Notes under the pieces: generated by a model
What the model saw: only the letters and a program-made list of their open reading frames with translations
The model's database searches: none
Told to the model about the DNA's origin: nothing
Made by a program: the position numbers and the translations under genes
From: a virus
Length of the DNA: 20,775 nt
Reading direction: 5' to 3' (one strand)
Virus record (IMG/VR): IMGVR_UViG_3300006735_000335
Span: 1 to 20,775 of that record
In this document: piece after piece, positions 17,501 through 20,775 of the stretch
How the letters are laid out: each line of letters starts with the position of its first letter
Position numbering within the stretch: the stretch's first letter is position 1

Positions 17501-17757
17501 TAGCAGGACACTTAACCGTTGAGATGTTAAAGATCGCTGGAGCCGCAGGAATACAAAACTTAAATAATAAATGGTGGATTTTAGCCAGAATATACACAAA
17601 AATGTCACAGTCGCTAAGTAACTACTTACGATTCCGCACTCCGCTGACAACTACAGTAAATACAGGGTACGAAGATTCTCCTGAAGATGAGGCAAGACTA
17701 GCAATACCGTCACCGAGAGAGACTGGAAATCGTAGCTCTGATTTAGGAGAACTTTAA
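14524..17757 (+). CDS. Virion-associated sulfatase fused to a baseplate-attachment domain (1077 aa)
   Basis: Residues 1-199 form an attachment domain homologous to the next gene product, sharing NEFGLFSRNPAG and ending in DWQLKFI. Residues about 221-900 form a type I (formylglycine) sulfatase. NVVLIMADDLG supplies the metal ligands Asp228 and Asp229. CTPTRANILTGK places the modified Cys at 295 and Arg at 299. GKWHL gives Lys434 and His436, NTPHSP gives His604, and FMGDNG gives Asp678 and Asn679. Lys754 precedes YDRGTTIPFIV, and VDTVDLYSTITDIAG matches the conserved helix. The family hydrolyses sulfate esters; related phosphonate or phosphate esterases share CxPxR, so the substrate is unknown. 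There is no signal peptide. I chose ATG 14524, which overlaps the upstream stop as ATGA and aligns with the paralogous MRG start. An in-frame ATG at 14506 would add six residues. Display on the tail is inferred from fusion and context. Confidence 0.9.
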   Translation: MRGIVTIKKVFSDGREEVVATDDNVISVGLAESFVNLFSNNLAGNTSNVLAGYFQVGDGDHLIDGIDGDTKKYVYSLANPFVESDYGASTTAEIDVHNQVYGIKGNFVPDGPTVTLRGAFVNLPDEFSTKVTDDSVYYRLNIGEKVANGKSLNEFGLFSRNPAGNKKERSVMIAYKSLDAPITKSELFSVVIDWQLKFIDEVEEIGTTTPLESDAPGEGFNVVLIMADDLGIDQLGMYDDMNFYDLSSPQNANAIPQNSHEQPTNGSSIYPQCPILSSLASKGITFKNAHANAMCTPTRANILTGKHAFSSPKFAWEDENGDILYKGMWGTGIGSVATQNFQKLRGGIKGLGRRYVYKNEEGDPTFPELDILGGDATDQERDTWYSTWTNKEFIVPNGYPNAGFVVQPNFTILPDILRDTDYVPNAYKSAMCGKWHLAEWDGLYVYSEEGVKAKGNGWKHIRTVGRFDKVRAMFHNLNKTPIPGHNGDTPNLTYTGAWTDGLGGEHQRYYDLSDTNMGYVNYFQYKYDDYTSDASTLITVSDTGYTTFKFNASAQAAGSTGADNPYFQGDASSYATNKTFADASSLFDTLEEPFFLYVPLNTPHSPYTYPPSGYSYSNFYNNNHAQKQYTSGVGDTISNYSWINQNAMIENMDFMLGEFLEKINPARSRRTLFVFMGDNGSDGSIMQSYYNFSKQMGNTASGIGKFYRLGLFPEEFTNADKLGFDDANGIGGQYQYLDVSAGRGGNDNSPSRFKSSVYDRGTTIPFIVSSSFIPSNLQGSSCSAFVDTVDLYSTITDIAGIKSQDLPKNQKYFNDGISFMPLLRGQVNASSHGRQFSYCEVFRPYGNSAGGVTNTGTHSGQIGDYRATNADNYPWTEANNYGLTTEADASGVGNPTIPFERRRGFLLRQTRTQFGNQQIPDYMFDEAGLDRSTAVYGDVPELSGGCWRLVRPTSGPYYDELYHTRNTNFSGIDLLEVIDQIPESLKGKTDSGLAGHLTVEMLKIAGAAGIQNLNNKWWILARIYTKMSQSLSNYLRFRTPLTTTVNTGYEDSPEDEARLAIPSPRETGNRSSDLGEL
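17745..17750 (+). promoter_or_regulatory. Ribosome binding site for the 191-aa attachment-domain protein
   Basis: AGGAGA lies nine bases before ATG 17760, within the last codons of the sulfatase gene. It is the best-matched Shine-Dalgarno of the fibre block, suggesting independent and efficient initiation of the small downstream protein. Confidence 0.65.
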
Positions 17758-17759
17758 TC

Positions 17760-18335
17760 ATGGAAAAAGTAAAAGCAAAAGGAAATTTAGAAGTTTGGAA
17801 AGTTTATGATGATGGAACCGAAGAGTTACATTTTTCTGAACAAAACGTAATTACCTCTGGGATGGGCGTGGGCCTAGCACACCTTTTTTCAGGATCAGGC
17901 TCAGGAGACATTGGTGATTTTCAAATAGTTAATTTCCAGTTAGGTACTGCTGGAGACGTAAATAACTATGGTGTTTCTTCTTTTAAGTTAAACACAGCAG
18001 TATCAAAAGCAAATATACAAACAACAGGCAGTGAGCTATTAGTTGAAGATCTTTTTCCAATCGAAAATGGTGTAGTTTTAGGATCAACAAAACCGTTTGT
18101 TAGAATACCTTTTTCTAACATTCAAAAAGTAACAGCAACTTCTGTTAGATTTAATTTAATCGTAGACAAAAACTCTGCGGTGGACCAGACCATAAATGAG
18201 ATTGGTCTTTTTATGAGAAACCCCAGAGGATCGGCATCTGACCCACATCCCATATTAGTTGCTTACCGACCATTCACTAGTTTAACCAAAACTAGCACCT
18301 TTTCACTACTATTTAAGTGGACTATTAGTTTTTAA
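17760..18335 (+). CDS. Free-standing attachment-domain protein (191 aa), paralogue of the sulfatase N-terminus
   Basis: The whole protein corresponds to residues 1-199 of the sulfatase fusion. Shared features in order are a GNLEVWKVYDDGTEEL start (compare GIVTIKKVFSDGREEV), a QNVITSGMGVGLAHLFSG segment and a Gly/Asp-rich region near residue 60. These are followed by VRFNLIVDK, INEIGLFMRNPRG, LVAYRPF and a final FKWTISF. It has no catalytic motif, signal peptide or membrane segment. The layout suggests a beta-sandwich adaptor of the baseplate or fibre base. It follows the sulfatase by two bases and has its own strong ribosome site. It ends in TAA, with one AAA codon between it and the next ATG in the same frame, so it abuts the beta-helix fibre. 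It probably links that adhesin to the baseplate or fills equivalent sites; this is inference. Confidence 0.75.
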   Translation: MEKVKAKGNLEVWKVYDDGTEELHFSEQNVITSGMGVGLAHLFSGSGSGDIGDFQIVNFQLGTAGDVNNYGVSSFKLNTAVSKANIQTTGSELLVEDLFPIENGVVLGSTKPFVRIPFSNIQKVTATSVRFNLIVDKNSAVDQTINEIGLFMRNPRGSASDPHPILVAYRPFTSLTKTSTFSLLFKWTISF

Positions 18336-18338
18336 AAA

Positions 18339-20775
18339 ATGCCATTTGACCCAACAGACCTTTATTCAGCAAGCGCAGGAACAAAGCTTTCTAATTATTT
18401 TAACCCTTTTGTTACGAAGTTTGATAGCCAATCGTTCTACAATTTTGAACAAGACAACGAGCCCCTCTTTGATTTAGAGGAGAGGACACATTATCTTTGG
18501 GAGAAAGCAACAGGTTTTGCTACCTCCTCCCTGGCTGGAATGCCTTTAGTTGTTTCTGGTTCTTTAGCAACGGATAACCCTAATGTTTTCACAAGTGTTC
18601 AAGACGCTATTGATGCTCTACCTAACGTAATTATAACACCTACACTAATTGAAGTTGCCGCATCAGGTGAATTGGGAGGGTTAGATCTACAAAACATTGA
18701 AGTTAAGGGTGATGGGGTTTTAGAAATCATTAACCGTGGGCATGCCAAAATTTATACAGGTGCTGGAAACCATAACTTTACCTCAGTAGTTGAAACAAGC
18801 TCTATCGGTTATGGTCATGGTAGTAACACGGGATTAAACTTAAGAGGTGTTATTAATAATTTATCATCTATTGATCTCTCGACAACTATCACTAATACTG
18901 CTGTTGCAAGTTTGTATGGCAAAGGAGCAGATGTTTTCTGCGTAAGTTCCTTGTTTACAAACAATAGATACCATAGAACCTTCGTTCAGTACATGAACTT
19001 GCAACCCACAACAGGCAGAAGAAATGACATAGTTACTTGTGGGTTTATTGGTGAGTCATCAAATACAATTGAATTTTTAAAGCATACAGGATTGTTTAAC
19101 CTTCCTGGATTTGAAAGAGCCACTTACGGAATCTCAACTAATAACATTAGCGATCCAACAATTGTTGAAGGGTACGATGTATCTTGCTTCAGGTCTGACG
19201 TTCTTAGGGCTGATAACAAGCGTTTCCCTAATGGAAATGTTGCTTTCATTAACAGAAATGGAAGTATGACAAACTCAGGAACTTTCGACCAAGTGGGTGG
19301 AAATACTTACGCAAACACATTATCCTCCATAAGCGTTGAGAATTGCAACGGACCTATTTACATTCGAGGTTTCTGTGTTGATGGCGTTCGAGGTGCTGAT
19401 ACTGCATACGGAAACTCACCTTATCATGCTAGAACAGGCATCTCTGTTAAGAACTCTAATATTGATCTTGAGAACTGTGCAGCAATGAGATCCATAGAAA
19501 ACGGAGCGGAGTTTATTAACTCAGATGTTACGTTGAGTCGAGGATTCTTTGCATACAGAAACTATGAGATTGTTAGTTCCGCTAGGGCGGGATATGAAAC
19601 AGCAGGGATTAGAGCTTCGAATAGCCGAATAAATCTAAAACCATCTCTGTACTATGCCTCAGGCGTTGATTATAACTTTAACACGCAAGCGCACACCTAT
19701 GGTGCCATTTTAGATAACTGCGTTGTTACTGGAGGTCAAAGTAGACCAACAGCAAATAGTTTTGAAACAACTCTAGGTTTTTCTTATAATGACATTGGTA
19801 TTAAAGCAGACAACACCATTTTTGATGTTAGTGGAAATTTAGATGTCTACAACAATAATAAAGGTTTAGTTTTAAATAATAGTAGGGTTTCATCCGATAG
19901 GCTGACTGTAGAAAACAACAATGATGAAGGTATCTTAGCTAATAACTCTCAAATTATTTACAATAATACCTATACAAGGAACACCTACATTAATGATGTA
20001 AGTGGTGCTAGAACTGCTCAGACACTTCTACAGAGAAATGGAGTCCACATGCATCTAATGAACTCCAGTAAGTTCTCTCATGATTTAGCTGTAAGCTCCT
20101 CTAACATAGGAGTTAAGTTCGGTCTTTTAAAGTTCCACGATTCTCATGGAACAGTAAACCCAGGAACAAACGCAACTAGGTTTAATATTCCAGGTGTATT
20201 GATTGATAACTCAGAAGCTAACATTATTAATGCAAGATTGTCTACAAGCGCATTAGCCTACAACCAGACAGGAGTATTAGGTGGCTGCATCCATGCTAAT
20301 AATGGTTCTCAAGTTAACTTTATGGGATCTGTTTCAGGAACAACAATCCTAGCAGGGCCAGCAAATGATAACACAATTAGAGCCACAGCCGCATACGCCG
20401 ACAACGGATCTAAATTAAGCTTTAGGGGTCCTACAGTAATTGGACAATTTGGAAATGGTGTTGTCGCTAACAATAACTCCACTGCTGAATTTTGCCCACA
20501 CAAAAAAGGCAATGCTGAATTAGACATTGAAGGCTTTAATTTAACTAGCCCTTACAATCATACATCCGTAGAGATTCACACTAATTTCCACAGTTGTATT
20601 GTTGCAAATAATAATTCTCAAGTTATCTTGGAGGATTTAGGTCATCCCAACTCATATGTTTCTGCTGCTGGAGGAGGTTCGCTATTCGCAAATTCTGATT
20701 CGCCAGCCACACTAGCCAGTTATACTAGCGCAGGTTCCATGCAGTTTTATCCTAACCCATCTAAAACAACTTTAG
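18339..20775 (+). CDS. Parallel beta-helix tail fibre / tailspike (3' partial, at least 812 aa)
   Basis: The frame opens at ATG 18339 and stays open to the right edge, so at least 812 residues are present and the C-terminus is missing. Residues 1-75 look like a particle-binding head, with LFDLEERTHYLWEKATGF at 43-60 then GMPLVVSG. VFTSVQDAIDALP (83-95) and the following Ile/Val strands are the usual entry into a pectate-lyase-like right-handed beta-helix. From about residue 366 to 770 a repeated rung motif appears, roughly G-I/V-x-A-x-N-x-S followed by an alternating strand. Examples are GIRASNSRINL, GIKADNTIFDV, GILANNSQIIY and CIVANNNSQVIL, implying Asn/Ser ladders. A depolymerase active site cannot be assigned from sequence. 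There is no Shine-Dalgarno before the start; it lies three bases after the previous stop and in the same frame. It is probably the receptor-binding or glycan-cleaving spike. Confidence 0.85.
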   Translation, partial: MPFDPTDLYSASAGTKLSNYFNPFVTKFDSQSFYNFEQDNEPLFDLEERTHYLWEKATGFATSSLAGMPLVVSGSLATDNPNVFTSVQDAIDALPNVIITPTLIEVAASGELGGLDLQNIEVKGDGVLEIINRGHAKIYTGAGNHNFTSVVETSSIGYGHGSNTGLNLRGVINNLSSIDLSTTITNTAVASLYGKGADVFCVSSLFTNNRYHRTFVQYMNLQPTTGRRNDIVTCGFIGESSNTIEFLKHTGLFNLPGFERATYGISTNNISDPTIVEGYDVSCFRSDVLRADNKRFPNGNVAFINRNGSMTNSGTFDQVGGNTYANTLSSISVENCNGPIYIRGFCVDGVRGADTAYGNSPYHARTGISVKNSNIDLENCAAMRSIENGAEFINSDVTLSRGFFAYRNYEIVSSARAGYETAGIRASNSRINLKPSLYYASGVDYNFNTQAHTYGAILDNCVVTGGQSRPTANSFETTLGFSYNDIGIKADNTIFDVSGNLDVYNNNKGLVLNNSRVSSDRLTVENNNDEGILANNSQIIYNNTYTRNTYINDVSGARTAQTLLQRNGVHMHLMNSSKFSHDLAVSSSNIGVKFGLLKFHDSHGTVNPGTNATRFNIPGVLIDNSEANIINARLSTSALAYNQTGVLGGCIHANNGSQVNFMGSVSGTTILAGPANDNTIRATAAYADNGSKLSFRGPTVIGQFGNGVVANNNSTAEFCPHKKGNAELDIEGFNLTSPYNHTSVEIHTNFHSCIVANNNSQVILEDLGHPNSYVSAAGGGSLFANSDSPATLASYTSAGSMQFYPNPSKTTL

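Noticed and set aside
17700-17760. Terminator between the sulfatase and 191-aa genes
   Set aside because: No stem followed by a T-run is present, and the spacing of two bases with a ribosome site in the end of the upstream gene indicates continuous transcription.
20773-20775. Terminal TAG as the stop of the beta-helix gene
   Set aside because: It is out of frame: the gene reads ACT TTA G at the edge, so the frame continues beyond the window.
1-20775. Diversity-generating retroelement, CRISPR array, tRNA, integrase or attachment site
   Set aside because: I saw no reverse transcriptase, template/variable repeat pair, spaced direct repeats, tRNA-like cloverleaf or recombinase in either strand.

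Overview
The window is a gene-dense stretch of a contractile-tailed bacteriophage (myovirus-type) genome: the baseplate and host-attachment end of the virion morphogenesis cluster. All eleven genes lie on the + strand. They abut or overlap by 1 to 14 bases, so no gap is longer than 10 bases and there is no stretch of 300 bases without a gene. The DNA is AT-rich by eye and Arg is mostly AGA. I see no tRNA, integrase, transposase, CRISPR array or host gene. A tailed phage (or prophage) is favoured over a stand-alone contractile injection system because several large fibre-type genes follow the baseplate block and no eCIS-type AAA+ ATPase or toxin is visible, but the window alone cannot exclude the latter. 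The host is unknown; a marine or sulfated-glycan-rich habitat is only an inference from the sulfatase.

Layout: (1) bases 2-1558 hold the end of a probable baseplate-hub-type protein, a 66-aa unknown protein and a gp5/gpV-like central spike (OB-fold plus beta-helical needle, no lysozyme). (2) Bases 1569-4238 encode an 889-aa structural protein ending in a LamG/concanavalin-like fold. (3) Bases 4235-12566 encode the baseplate wedge set in canonical order: gp25/gpW-like, gp6/gpJ-like, then a 2088-aa protein with an embedded P2 gpI-type wedge signature. (4) Bases 12566-20775 encode the receptor-interaction apparatus. It comprises a 653-aa protein with a carbohydrate-binding-like module, a 1077-aa protein fusing an attachment domain to a complete sulfatase, a free-standing 191-aa copy of that attachment domain, and a beta-helix fibre/tailspike that runs off the right edge.

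The main discovery is the sulfatase at 14524-17757. It carries the formylglycine motif CTPTR and the other expected catalytic residues, has no signal peptide, and is joined to an N-terminal domain whose relatives occur in both flanking genes. The simplest reading is a virion-borne enzyme that removes sulfate (or a similar ester) from a surface glycan during adsorption. The same attachment domain is used three ways: split around an insert, fused to an enzyme, and alone directly upstream and in frame with a beta-helix adhesin. This suggests a modular system for loading different receptor-processing activities onto one baseplate.
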